Of a stretch of 64,000 nucleotides of DNA, positions 51,601 to 63,937 are shown piece by piece. The stretch comes from Euwallacea fornicatus (lineage: Eukaryota; Arthropoda; Insecta; Coleoptera; Curculionidae). The DNA lies in NCBI RefSeq assembly GCF_040115645.1, contig NW_027096013.1:434001-498000 (forward strand), written 5' to 3'. The position numbers were made by a program, and so were the translations under genes. How positions within the stretch are numbered: position 1 is the first letter of the stretch; every line of letters begins with the position of its first letter. The notes under the pieces were generated by a model that worked only from the letters and a program-made list of their open reading frames with translations, ran no database searches and was not told the DNA's origin.

Positions 51601-54600
51601 CTCAAACACTCAAATTGTGCGATTTTTCATATTTTGAAGCTCGATAACTTCGACAAATGATGACCAAATGTCTTGAACAAAGTGTCAAATTAATCAGCTC
51701 GAAGAGATCTTTCAGGTGACACAACACATCATCATTCCATCTTGTTGAATTTCCAAGAAAAAGAGTACTTTAATTGCTCAAACACTCCAATTGTGAGACT
51801 TTTCTAAATTTGAAACTCGATAACTTCGACAAATGATGACCAAATGTCTTAAACAAAGTGACAAATTAATCAGCTAGACGAGATCTTTCAGGTGACACAA
51901 CACATCATCATTCCATCTTGTTGAATTTCCAAGAAAAAGAGTACTTTAATTGCTCAAACACTCCAATTGTGAGACTTCTCAAATTTTGACGCTCAATAAC
52001 TTCGACAAATGATGACCAAATGTCTTAAACAAAGTGTCAAATTAATCAGCTCGAGGAGATCTTTCAGGTGACACAACACATCATCATTCCATCTTGTTGA
52101 ATTTCCAAGAAAAAGAGTAGTTTAAGTGCTCAAACACTCAAATTGTGAGACTTCTCAAATTTTGACGCTCAATAACTCCGACAAATGATGACCAAATGTC
52201 TTGAACAAAGTGTCAAATTAATCAGCTCGACGAGATTTTTCAGGTGACACAACACATCATCATTCCATCTTGTTGAATTTCCAAGAAAAAGAGTACTTTA
52301 ATTGCTCAAACACTTCAATTGTGAGACTTCTCAAATTTTGACGCTCGATAACTTCGACAAATGATGACCAAATGTCTTAAACAAAGTATCAAATTAATCA
52401 GTTCGACGAGATCTTTCAGGTGACACAACACATCATGATTGCATCTTGTTGAATTTCCAAGAAAAAGAGTACTTTATGTGCTCAAACACTCAAATTGTGC
52501 GATTTTTCATATTTTGAAGCTCGATAACTTCGACAAATGATGACCAAATGTCTTGAACAAAGTGTCAAATTAATCAGATCGACGAGATCTTTCAGGTGAC
52601 ACAACACATCATAATTCCATCTTGTTGAATTTCCAAGAAAAAGAGTAGTTTAAGTGCTCAAACACTCAAATTGTGAGACTTCTCAAATTTTGACGCTCAA
52701 TAACTTCGACAAATGATGACCAAATGTCTTAAACAAAGTGTCAAATTAATAAGCTCGACGAGATCTTTCAGGTGACACAACACATCATCATTCCATCTTG
52801 TTGAATTTCCAAGAAAAAGAGTACTTTATGTGCCCAAACACTCAAATTGTGCGATTTTTCATATTTTGAAGCTCGATAACTTCGACAAATGATGACCAAA
52901 TGTCTTAAACAAAGTATCAAATTAATCAGTTCGACGAGATCTTTCAGGTGACACAACACATCATGATTGCATCTTGTTGAATTTCCAAGAAAAAGAGTAC
53001 TTTAAGTGCTCAAACACTCAAATTGTGCGATTTTTCATATTTTGAAGCTCGATAACTTCGACAAATGATGACCAAATGTCTTAAACAAAGTATCAAATTA
53101 ATAAGATCGACGAGATCTTTCAGGTGACATAACACATCATCATTCCATCTTGTTGAATTTCCAAGAAAAAGAGTACTTTAAGTGCTCAAACACTCAAATT
53201 GTGCGATTTTTCATATTTTGAAGCTCGATAACTTCGACAAATGATGACCAAATGTCTTGAACAAAGTATCAAATTAATCAGTTCGACGAGATCTTTCAGG
53301 TGACACAACACATCATGATTCCATCTTGTTGAATTTCCAAGAAAAAGAGTACTTTAAGTGCTCAAACACTCAAATTGTACGATTTTTCATATTTTGACGC
53401 TCGATAACTTCGACAAATGATGACCAAATGTCTTGAACAAAGTGTCAAATTAATCAGCTCGAAGAGATCTTTCAGGTGACACAACACATCATCATTCCAT
53501 CTTGTTGAATTTCCAAGAAAAAGAGTACTTTATGTGCTCAAACACTCAAATTGTGCGATTTTTCATATTTTGAAGCTCGATAACTTCGACAAATGATGAC
53601 CAAATGTCTTGAACAAAGTGTCAAATTAATCAGATCGACGAGATCTTTCAGGTGACACAACACATCATCATTCCATCTTGTTGAATTTCCAAGAAAAAGA
53701 GTAGTTTAAGTGCTCAAACACTCAAATTGTGCGATTTTTCATATTTTGAAGGTCGATAACTTCGACAAATGATGACCAAATGTCTTGAACAAAGTGTCAA
53801 ATTAATCAGATCGACGAGATCTTTCAGGTGACACAACACATCATCATTCCATCTTGTTGAATTTCCAAGAAAAAGAGTACTTTAAGTGCTCAAACACTCA
53901 AATTGTGAGACTTTTCTAAATTTGAAACTCGATAACTTCGACAAATGATGACCAAATGTCTTGATCAAAGTGTCAAATTAATCAGATCGACGAGATCTTT
54001 CAGGTGACACAACACATCATGAATCCATCTTGTTGAATTTCCAAGAAAAAGAGTACTTTAAGTGCTCAAACACTCAAATTGTGCGATTTTTCATATTTTG
54101 AAGCTCGATAACTTCGACAAATGATGACCATATGTCTTAAACAAAGTATCAAATTAATAAGATCGACGAGATCTTTCAGGTGACATAACACATCATCATT
54201 CCATCTTGTTGAATTTCCAAGAAAAAGAGTACTTTAAGTGCTCAAATACTCAAATTGTGCGATTTTTCATATTTTGACGCTCAATAACTTCGACAAATGA
54301 TGACCAAATGTCTTAAACAAAGTGTCAAATTAATCATCTCGATGAGATCTTTCAGGTGACACAACACATCATGATTCCATCTTGTTGAATTTCCAAGAAA
54401 AAGAGTACTTTAAGTGTTCAAACACTCAAATTGTGAGACATTTCTAAATTTGAAACTCGATAACTTCGACAAATGATGACCAAATGTCTTAAACAAAGTG
54501 ACAAATTAATCAGCTAGACGAGTTCTTTCAGGTGACACAACACATCATCATTCCATCTTGTTGAATTTCCAAGAAAAAGAGTACTTTAATTGCTCAAACA

Positions 54601-57600
54601 CTCCAATTGTGAGACTTCTCAAATTTTGACGCTCGATAACTTCGACAAATGATGACCATATGTCTTAAACAAAGTATCAAATTAATAAGATCGACGAGAT
54701 CTTTCAGGTGACATAACACATCATCATTCCATCTTGTTGAATTTCCAAGAAAAAGAGTACTTTAAGTGCTCAAATACTCAAATTGTGCGATTTTTCATAT
54801 TTTGAAGCTCAATAACTTCGACAAATGATGACCAAATGTCTTGATCAAAGTGTCAAATTAATCAGATCGACGAGATCTTTCAGGTGACATAACACATCAT
54901 GATTGCATCTTGTTGAATTTCCAAGAAAAAGAGTACTTTAAGAACTCAAACACTCAAATTGTGAGACTTCTCAAATTTTGACGCTCGATAACTTCGACAA
55001 ATGATGACCAAATGTCTTGAACAAAGTGTCAAATTAATCAGCTCGAGGAGATCTTTCAGGTGATACAACACATCATCATTCCATCTTGTTGAATTTCCAA
55101 GAAAAAGAGTACTTTAAGTGCTCAAACACTCAAATTGTGAGACTTTTCTAAATTTGAAACTCGATAACTTCGACAAATGATGACCAAATGTCTTGATCAA
55201 AGTGTCAAATTAATCAGATCGACGAGATCTTTCAGGTGACACAACACATCATGATTCCATCTTGTTGAATTTCCAAGAAAAAGAGTACTTTAAGTGCTCA
55301 AACACTCAAATTGTGAGACATTACTAAATTTGAAACTCGATAACTTCGACAAATGATGACCAAATGTCTTAAACAAAGTGACAAATTAATCAGCTAGACG
55401 AGTTCTTTCAGATAACACAACACATCATGATTCCATCTTGTTGAATTTCCATGAAAAAGAGTACTTTATGTGCTCAAACACTCAAATTGTGCGATTTTTC
55501 ATATTTTGAAGCTCGATAACTTCGACAAATGATGACCAAATGTCTTGAACAAAGTGTCAAATTAATCAGATCGACGAGATCTTTCAGGTGACACAACACA
55601 TCATCATTCCATCTTGTTGAATTTCCAAGAAAAAGAGTAGTTTAAGTGCTCAAACACTCAAATTGTGAGACTTCTCAAATTTTGACGCTCGATAACTTCG
55701 ACAAATGATGACCAAATGTCTTGAACAAAGTGTCAAACTAATCAGCTCGACGAGATCTTTCAGGTGACACAACACATCATCATTCCATCTTGTTGAATTT
55801 CCAAGAAAAAGAGTACTTTAAGTGCTCAAACACTCAAATTGTGCGATTTTTCATATTTTGAAGCTCGATAACTTCGACAAATGATGACCAAATGTCTTGA
55901 ACAAAGTGTCAAATTAATCAGATCAACGAGATCTTTCAGGTGACACAACACATCATCATTTCATCTTGTTGAATTTCCAAGAAAAAGAGTAGTTTAAGTG
56001 CTCAAACACTCAAATTGTGAGACTTCTCAAATTTTGACGCTCAATAACTTCGACAAATGATGACCAAATGTCTTAAACAAAGTGTCAAATTAATCAGCTC
56101 GACGAGATCTTTCAGGTGACACAACACATCATCATTCCATCTTGTTGAATTTCCAAGAAAAAGAGTACTTTATGTGCCCAAACACTCAAATTGTGCGATT
56201 TTTCATATTTTGAAGGTCGATAACTTCGACAAATGATGACCAAATGTCTTGAACAAAGTGTAAAATTAATCAGATCGACGAGATCTTTCAGGTGACACAA
56301 CACATCATCATTCCATCTTGTTGAATTTCCAAGAAAAAGAGTACTTTAAGTGCTCAAACACTCAAATTGTGAGACTTTTCTAAATTTGAAACTCGATAAC
56401 TTCGACAAATGATGACCAAATGTCTTGATCAAAGTGTCAAATTAATCAGATCGACGAGATCTTTCAGGTGACACAACACATCATGAATCCATCTTGTTGA
56501 ATTTCCAAGAAAAAGAGTACTTTAAGTGCTCAAACACTCAAATTGTGCGATTTTTCATATTTTGAAGCTCGATAACTTCGACAAATGATGACCAAATGTC
56601 TTAAACAAAGTATCAAATTAATAAGATCGACGAGATCTTTCAGGTGACATAACACATCATCATTCCATCTTGTTGAATTTCCAAGAAAAAGAGTACTTTA
56701 TGTGCTCAAACACTCAAATTGTGCGATTTTTCATATTTTGAAGCTCGATAACTTCGACAAATGATGACCAAATGTCTTGAACAAAGTGTCAAATTAATCA
56801 TCTCGATGAGATCTTTCAGGTGACACAACACATCATGATTCCATCTTGTTGAATTTCCAAGAAAAAGAGTACTTTAAGTGTTCAAACACTCAAATTGTGA
56901 GACATTTCTAAATTTGAAACTCGATAACTTCGACAAATGATGACCAAATGTCTTAAACAAAGTATCAAATTAATAAGATCGACGAGATCTTTCAGGTGAC
57001 ATAACACATCATCATTCCATCTTGTTGAATTTCCAAGAAAAAGAGTACTTTATGTGCTCAAACACTCAAATTGTGCGATTTTTCATATTTTGAAGCACGA
57101 TAACTTCGACAAATGATGACCAAATGTCTTGAACAAAGTGTCAAATTAATCATCTCGATGAGATCTTTCAGGTGACATAACACATCATCATTCCATCTTG
57201 TTGAATTTCCAAGAAAAAGAGTACTTTATGTGCTCAAACACTCAAATTGTGCGATTTTTCATATTTTGAAGCTCGATAACTTCGACAAATGATGACCAAA
57301 TGTCTTGAACAAAGTGTCAAATTAATAAGATCGACGAGATCTTTCAGGTGACATAACACATCATCATTCCATCTTGTTGAATTTCCAAGAAAAAGAGTAC
57401 TTTAATTGCTCAAACACTCCAATTGTGAGACTTCTCAAATTTTGACGCTCGATAACTTCGACAAATGATGACCATATGTCTTAAACAAAGTATCAAATTA
57501 ATAAGATCGACGAGATCTTTCAGGTGACATAACACATCATCATTCCATCTTGTTGAATTTCCAAGAAAAAGAGTACTTTAAGTGCTCAAATACTCAAATT

Positions 57601-60298
57601 GTGCGATTTTTCATATTTTGAAGCTCAATAACTTCGACAAATGATGACCAAATGTCTTGATCAAAGTGTCAAATTAATCAGATCGACGAGATCTTTCAGG
57701 TGACATAACACATCATGATTGCATCTTGTTGAATTTCCAAGAAAAAGAGTACTTTATGTGCCCAAACACTCAAATTGTGCGATTTTTCATATTTTGAAGG
57801 TCGATAACTTCGACAAATGATGACCAAATGTCTTGAACAAAGTGTCAAATTAATCAGATCGACGAGATCTTTCAGGTGACACAACACATCATCATTCCAT
57901 CTTGTTGAATTTCCAAGAAAAAGAGTACTTTAAGTGCTCAAACACTCAAATTGTGAGACTTTTCTAAATTTGAAACTCGATAACTTCGACAAATGATGAC
58001 CAAATGTCTTGATCAAAGTGTCAAATTAATCAGATCGACGAGATCTTTCAGGTGACACAACACATCATGAATCCATCTTGTTGAATTTCCAAGAAAAAGA
58101 GTACTTTAAGTGCTCAAACACTCAAATTGTGCGATTTTTCATATTTTGAAGCTCGATAACTTCGACAAATGATGACCATATGTCTTAAACAAAGTATCAA
58201 ATTAATAAGATCGACGAGATCTTTCAGGTGACATAACACATCATCATTCCATCTTGTTGAATTTCCAAGAAAAAGAGTACTTTAAGTGCTCAAATACTCA
58301 AATTGTGCGATTTTTCATATTTTGAAGCTCAATAACTTCGACAAATGATGACCAAATGTCTTGATCAAAGTGTCAAATTAATCAGATCGACGAGATCTTT
58401 CAGGTGACACAACACATCATGATTGCATCTTGTTGAATTTCCAAGAAAAAGAGTACTTTAAGAACTCAAACACTCAAATTGTGAGACTTCTCAAATTTTG
58501 ACGCTCGATAACTTCGACAAATGATGACCAAATGTCTTGAACAAAGTGTCAAATTAATCAGCTCGAGGAGATCTTTCAGGTGATACAACACATCATCATT
58601 CCATCTTGTTGAATTTCCAAGAAAAAGAGTACTTTAAGTGCTCAAACACTCAAATTGTGAGACTTTTCTAAATTTGAAACTCGATAACTTCGACAAATGA
58701 TGACCAAATGTCTTAAACAAAGTGACAAATTAATCAGCTAGACGAGTTCTTTCAGATAACACAACACATCATGATTCCATCTTGTTGAATTTCCATGAAA
58801 AAGAGTACTTTATGTGCTCAAACACTCAAATTGTGCGATTTTTCATATTTTGAAGCTCGATAACTTCGACAAATGATGACCAAATGTTTTGAACAAAGTG
58901 TCAAATTAATCAGATCGACGAGATCTTTTAGGTGACACAACACATCATCATTCCATCTTGTTGAATTTCCAAGAAAAAGAGTAGTTTAAGTGCTCAAACA
59001 CTCAAATTGTGCGATTTTTCATATTTTGAAGGTCGATAACTTCGACAAATGATGACCAAATGTCTTGAACAAAGTGTCAAATTAATCAGATCGACGAGAT
59101 CTTTCAGGTGACACAACACATCATCATTCCATCTTGTTGAATTTCCAAGAAAAAGAGTACTTTAAGTGCTCAAACACTCAAATTGTGAGACTTTTCTAAA
59201 TTTGAAACTCGATAACTTCGACAAATGATGACCAAATGTCTTAAACAAAGTGACAAATTAATCAGCTAGACGAGATCTTTCAGGTGACACAACACATCAT
59301 GATTGCATCTTGTTGAATTTCCAAGAAAAAGAGTACTTTAATTGCTCAAACACTGAAATTGTGCGATTTTTCATATTTTGAAGCTCGATAACTTCGACAA
59401 ATGATGACCAAATGTCTTAAACAAAGTATCAAATTAATAAGATCGACGAGATCTTTCAGGTGACATAACACATCATCATTCCATCTTGTTGAATTTCCAA
59501 GAAAAAGAGTACTTTATGTGCTCAAACACTCAAATTGTGCGATTTTTCATATTTTGAAGCTCGATAACTTCGACAAATGATGACCAAATGTCTTGAACAA
59601 AGTGTCAAATTAATCATCTCGATGAGATCTTTCAGGTGACACAACACATCATGATTCCATCTTGTTGAATTTCCAAGAAAAATAGTACTTTAAGTGCTCA
59701 AACACTCAAATTGTGAGACTTTTCTAAATTTGAAACTCGATAACTTCGACAAATGATGACCAAATGTCTTAAACAAAGTGACAAATTAATCAGCTAGACG
59801 AGATCTTTCAGGTGACACAACACATCATGATTGCATCTTGTTGAATTTCCAAGAAAAAGAGTACTTTAATTGCTCAAACACTGAAATTGAGCGATTTTTC
59901 ATATTTTGAAGCTCGATAACTTCGACAAATGATGACCAAATGTCTTAAACAAAGTATCAAATTAATCACCTCGAGGAGATCTTTCAGGTGACATAACACA
60001 TCATCATTCCATCTTGTTGAATTTCCAAGAAAAAGAGTACTTTATGTGCTCAAACACTCAAATTGTGCGATTTTTCATATTTTGAAGCTCGATAACTTCG
60101 ACAAATGATGACCAAATGTCTTGAACAAAGTGTCAAATTAATCATCTCGATGAGATCTTTCAGGTGACACAACACATCATGATTCCATCTTGTTGAATTT
60201 CCAAGAAAAAGAGTACTTTAAGTGCTCAAACACTCAAATTGTGAGACATTTCTAAATTTGAAACTCGATAACTTCGACAAATGATGACCAAATGTCTT
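41260..60298 (+). repeat. 9504-bp (54-monomer) tandem duplication
   Basis: Bases 41260-50794 correspond to 50764-60298 at a constant offset of 9504. Rare markers recur exactly, including catcataattcc (43106 region), gaaggtcgat (44247 region), gagacattac (45811 region), cagataacac (45907), gtgtaaaatta (46756 region), gaagcacgat (47590 region), tgttttgaac (49381), agaaaaatagtac (50171 region) and ctgaaattgagcg (50377 region). I found no mismatch at any landmark compared, though I did not align every base. The match ends at 41259/50763 (a/g) and 50795/60299 (g/a), leaving a 31-bp junction window at 50764-50794. A recent unequal exchange or an assembly duplication could explain it. Confidence 0.92.
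44209..50763 (+). repeat. Right-hand subfamily domain (first copy)
   Basis: From about 44.2 kb rightward the monomers carry variants I did not see to the left: gaaggtcgat, gagacatttc or gagacattac, catctcgatgagatc, cagataacac, caaactaatc, gaccatatg and catcatgaatcc. A three-monomer module (gaaggtcgat A monomer, gatcaaag C monomer with catcatgaatcc, then an A monomer) recurs near 44245, 46709 and 48293. The spacings are 2464 and 1584 bp (14 and 9 monomers). A gaccatatg monomer pair recurs at 45151/47967. The domain is copied again in 53713-60267 and continues with the same variants to the window end. Confidence 0.83.
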
Positions 60299-61458
60299 AA
60301 ACAAAGTGACAAATTAATCAGCTAGACGAGTTCTTTCAGATAACACAACACATCATGATTCCATCTTGTTGAATTTCCATGAAAAAGAGTACTTTATGTG
60401 CTCAAACACTCAAATTGTGCGATTTTTCATATTTTGAAGCTCAATAACTTCGACAAATGATGACCAAATGTCTTGAACAAAGTGTCAAATTAATCAGATC
60501 GACGAGATCTTTCAGGTGACACAACACATCATCATTCCATCTTGTTGAATTTCCAAGAAAAAGAGTAGTTTAAGTGCTCAAACACTCAAATTGTGAGACT
60601 TCTCAAATTTTGACGCTCGATAACTTCGACAAATGATGACCAAATGTCTTGAACAAAGTGTCAAACTAATCAGCTCGACGAGATCTTTCAGGTGACACAA
60701 CACATCATGATTGCATCTTGTTGAATTTCCAAGAAAAAGAGTACTTTAAGTGCTCAAACACTCAAATTGTGCGATTTTTCATATTTTGAAGCTCGATAAC
60801 TTCGACAAATGATGACCATATGTCTTAAACAAAGTATCAAATTAATAAGATCGACGAGATCTTTCAGGTGACATAACACATCATCATTCCATCTTGTTGA
60901 ATTTCCAAGAAAAAGAGTACTTTAAGTGCTCAAATACTCAAATTGTGCGATTTTTCATATTTTGAAGCTCAATAACTTCGACAAATGATGACCAAATGTC
61001 TTGAACAAAGTGTCAAATTAATCAGCTCGAGGAGATCTTTCAGGTGATACAACACATCATCATTCCATCTTGTTGAATTTCCAAGAAAAAGAGTACTTTA
61101 AGTGCTCAAACACTCAAATTGTGCGATTTTTCATATTTTGAAGCTCGATAACTTCGACAAATGATGACCAAATGTCTTGAACAAAGTGTCAAATTAATCA
61201 GATCAACGAGATCTTTCAGGTGACACAACACATCATCATTCCATCTTGTTGAATTTCCAAGAAAAAGAGTAGTTTAAGTGCTCAAACACTCAAATTGTGA
61301 GACTTCTCAAATTTTGACGCTCGATAACTTCGACAAATGATGACCAAATGTCTTGAACAAAGTGTCAAACTAATCAGCTCGACGAGATCTTTCAGGTGAC
61401 ACAACACATCATGATTGCATCTTGTTGAATTTCCAAGAAAAAGAGTAGTTTAAGTGCT
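60299..61458 (+). repeat. Right margin, recombinant satellite monomers
   Basis: About seven monomers that recombine elements of the 44-60 kb domain: cagataacac near 60336, caaactaatc near 60664 and 61369, gaccatatg near 60815, ggtgatacaac near 61043 and gatcaacgag near 61202. The order does not follow the 9504-bp unit beyond 60298. Only satellite is present. Confidence 0.78.
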
Positions 61459-62178
61459 CAAACACTCAAATTGTGCGATTTTTCATATTTTGAAGCTCGA
61501 TAACTTCGACAAATGATGACCAAATGTCTTAAACAAAGTATCAAATTAATCAGTTCGACGAGATCTTTCAGGTGACACAACACATCATGATTGCATCTTG
61601 TTGAATTTCCAAGAAAAAGAGTACTTTAAGTGCTCAAACACTCAAATTGTGAGACATTTCTAAATTTGAAACTCGATAACTTCGACAAATGATGACCAAA
61701 TGTCTTAAACAAAGTGACAAATTAATCAGCTAGACGAGTTCTTTCAGATAACACAACACATCATGATTCCATCTTGTTGAATTTCCAAGAAAAAAGTACT
61801 TTAAGTACTCAAACACTCCAATTGTGAGACTTCTCAAATTTTGACGCTCGATAACTTCGACAAATGATGACCAAATGTCTTAAACAAAGTATCAAATTAA
61901 TCAGCTCGACGAGATCTTTCAGATGACACAACACATCATGATTCCATCTTGTTGAATTTCCAAGAAAAAGAGTACTTTAAGTGCTCAAACACTCAAATTG
62001 TGAGACATTTCTAAATTTGAAACTCGATAACTTCGACAAATGATGACCAAATGTCTTAAACAAAGTGACAAATTAATCAGCTAGACGAGTTCTTTCAGAT
62101 AACACAACACATCATGATTCCATCTTGTTGAATTTCCAAGAAAAAGAGTAGTTTAAGTGCTCAAACACTCAAATTGTG
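61459..62178 (+). repeat. 720-bp block, copy 1 (second copy 63218-63937)
   Basis: The block matches 63218-63937 at an offset of 1759 bp, which is ten monomers less one base, with at least two substitutions (near 61620/63379 and 61668/63427). It includes the only short monomer type. Both copies have C-class gagacatttc monomers with cagataacac, flanking a B-class tttaagtactc monomer. Confidence 0.88.
61777..61951 (+). repeat. 175-bp monomer (1-bp deletion), first copy
   Basis: The run that reads aagaaaaagagtac elsewhere reads aagaaaaaagtac, one base shorter. This shifts the phase of all later monomers by -1. The same monomer has tttaagtactc, giving a perfect 15-bp odd-centred palindrome agtactttaagtact at 61795-61809, and a private cagatgacac near 61920. 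Confidence 0.93.
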
Positions 62179-63217
62179 AGACTTCTCAAATTTTGACGCT
62201 CAATAACTTCGACAAATGATGACCAAATGTCTTAAACAAAGTGTCAAATTAATCAGCTCGAGGAGATCTTTCAGGTGACACAACACATCATCATTCCATC
62301 TTGTTGAATTTCCAAGAAAAAGAGTACTTTATGTGCTCAAACACTCAAATTGTGTGATTTTTCATATTTTGAAGCTCGATAACTTCGACAAATGATGACC
62401 AAATGTCTTGAACAAAGTGTCAAATTAATCAGCTCGAGGAGATCTTTCAGGTGACACAACACATCATCATTCCATCTTGTTGAATTTCCAAGAAAAAGAG
62501 TACTTTATGTGCTCAAACACTCAAATTGTGCGATTTTTCATATTTTGAAGCTCGATAACTTCGACAAATGATGACCAAATGTCTTGAACAAAGTGTCAAA
62601 TTAATCAGATCGACGAGATCTTTCAGGTGACACAACACATCATCATTCCATCTTGTTGAATTTCCAAGAAAAAGAGTAGTTTAAGTGCTCAAACACTCAA
62701 ATTGTGAGACTTCTCAAATTTTGACGCTCGATAACTTCGACAAATGATGACCAAATGTCTTGAACAAAGTGTCAAACTAATCAGCTCGACGAGATCTTTC
62801 AGGTGACACAACACATCATGATTGCATCTTGTTGAATTTCCAAGAAAAAGAGTACTTTAAGTGCTCAAACACTCAAATTGTGCGATTTTTCATATTTTGA
62901 AGCTCGATAACTTCGACAAATGATGACCAAATGTCTTGAACAAAGTGTCAAATTAATCAGCTCGAGGAGATCTTTCAGGTGACACAACACATCATCATTC
63001 CATCTTGTTGAATTTCCAAGAAAAAGAGTACTTTATGTGCTCAAACACTCAAATTGTGCGATTTTTCATATTTTGAAGCTCGATAACTTCGACAAATGTT
63101 GACCAAATGTCTTGAACAAAGTGTCAAATTAATCAGCTCGACGAGATCTTTCAGGTGACACAACACATCATCATTCCATCTTGTTGAATTTCCAAGAAAA
63201 AGAGTACTTTATGTGCC
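62179..63217 (+). repeat. Six-monomer spacer between the two 720-bp copies
   Basis: B-class and A-class monomers, several with gctcgaggag. Private changes are gtgtgatttttc near 62354 (also 63936) and caaatgttgacc near 63095. Nothing other than satellite is present. Confidence 0.78.
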
Positions 63218-63937
63218 CAAACACTCAAATTGTGCGATTTTTCATATTTTGAAGCTCGATAACTTCGACAAATGATGACCAAATGTCTTAAACAAAGTAT
63301 CAAATTAATCAGTTCGACGAGATCTTTCAGGTGACACAACACATCATGATTGCATCTTGTTGAATTTCCAAGAAAAAAAGTACTTTAAGTGCTCAAACAC
63401 TCAAATTGTGAGACATTTCTAAATTGGAAACTCGATAACTTCGACAAATGATGACCAAATGTCTTAAACAAAGTGACAAATTAATCAGCTAGACGAGTTC
63501 TTTCAGATAACACAACACATCATGATTCCATCTTGTTGAATTTCCAAGAAAAAAGTACTTTAAGTACTCAAACACTCCAATTGTGAGACTTCTCAAATTT
63601 TGACGCTCGATAACTTCGACAAATGATGACCAAATGTCTTAAACAAAGTATCAAATTAATCAGCTCGACGAGATCTTTCAGATGACACAACACATCATGA
63701 TTCCATCTTGTTGAATTTCCAAGAAAAAGAGTACTTTAAGTGCTCAAACACTCAAATTGTGAGACATTTCTAAATTTGAAACTCGATAACTTCGACAAAT
63801 GATGACCAAATGTCTTAAACAAAGTGACAAATTAATCAGCTAGACGAGTTCTTTCAGATAACACAACACATCATGATTCCATCTTGTTGAATTTCCAAGA
63901 AAAAGAGTAGTTTAAGTGCTCAAACACTCAAATTGTG
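63218..63937 (+). repeat. 720-bp block, copy 2
   Basis: Second copy of 61459-62178, including the short monomer at 63536-63710 (175 bp) and its palindrome at 63554-63568. Differences from copy 1 include aagaaaaaaag near 63375 and aaattggaaac near 63425. The match ends at 63938 (t against a). Confidence 0.88.
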
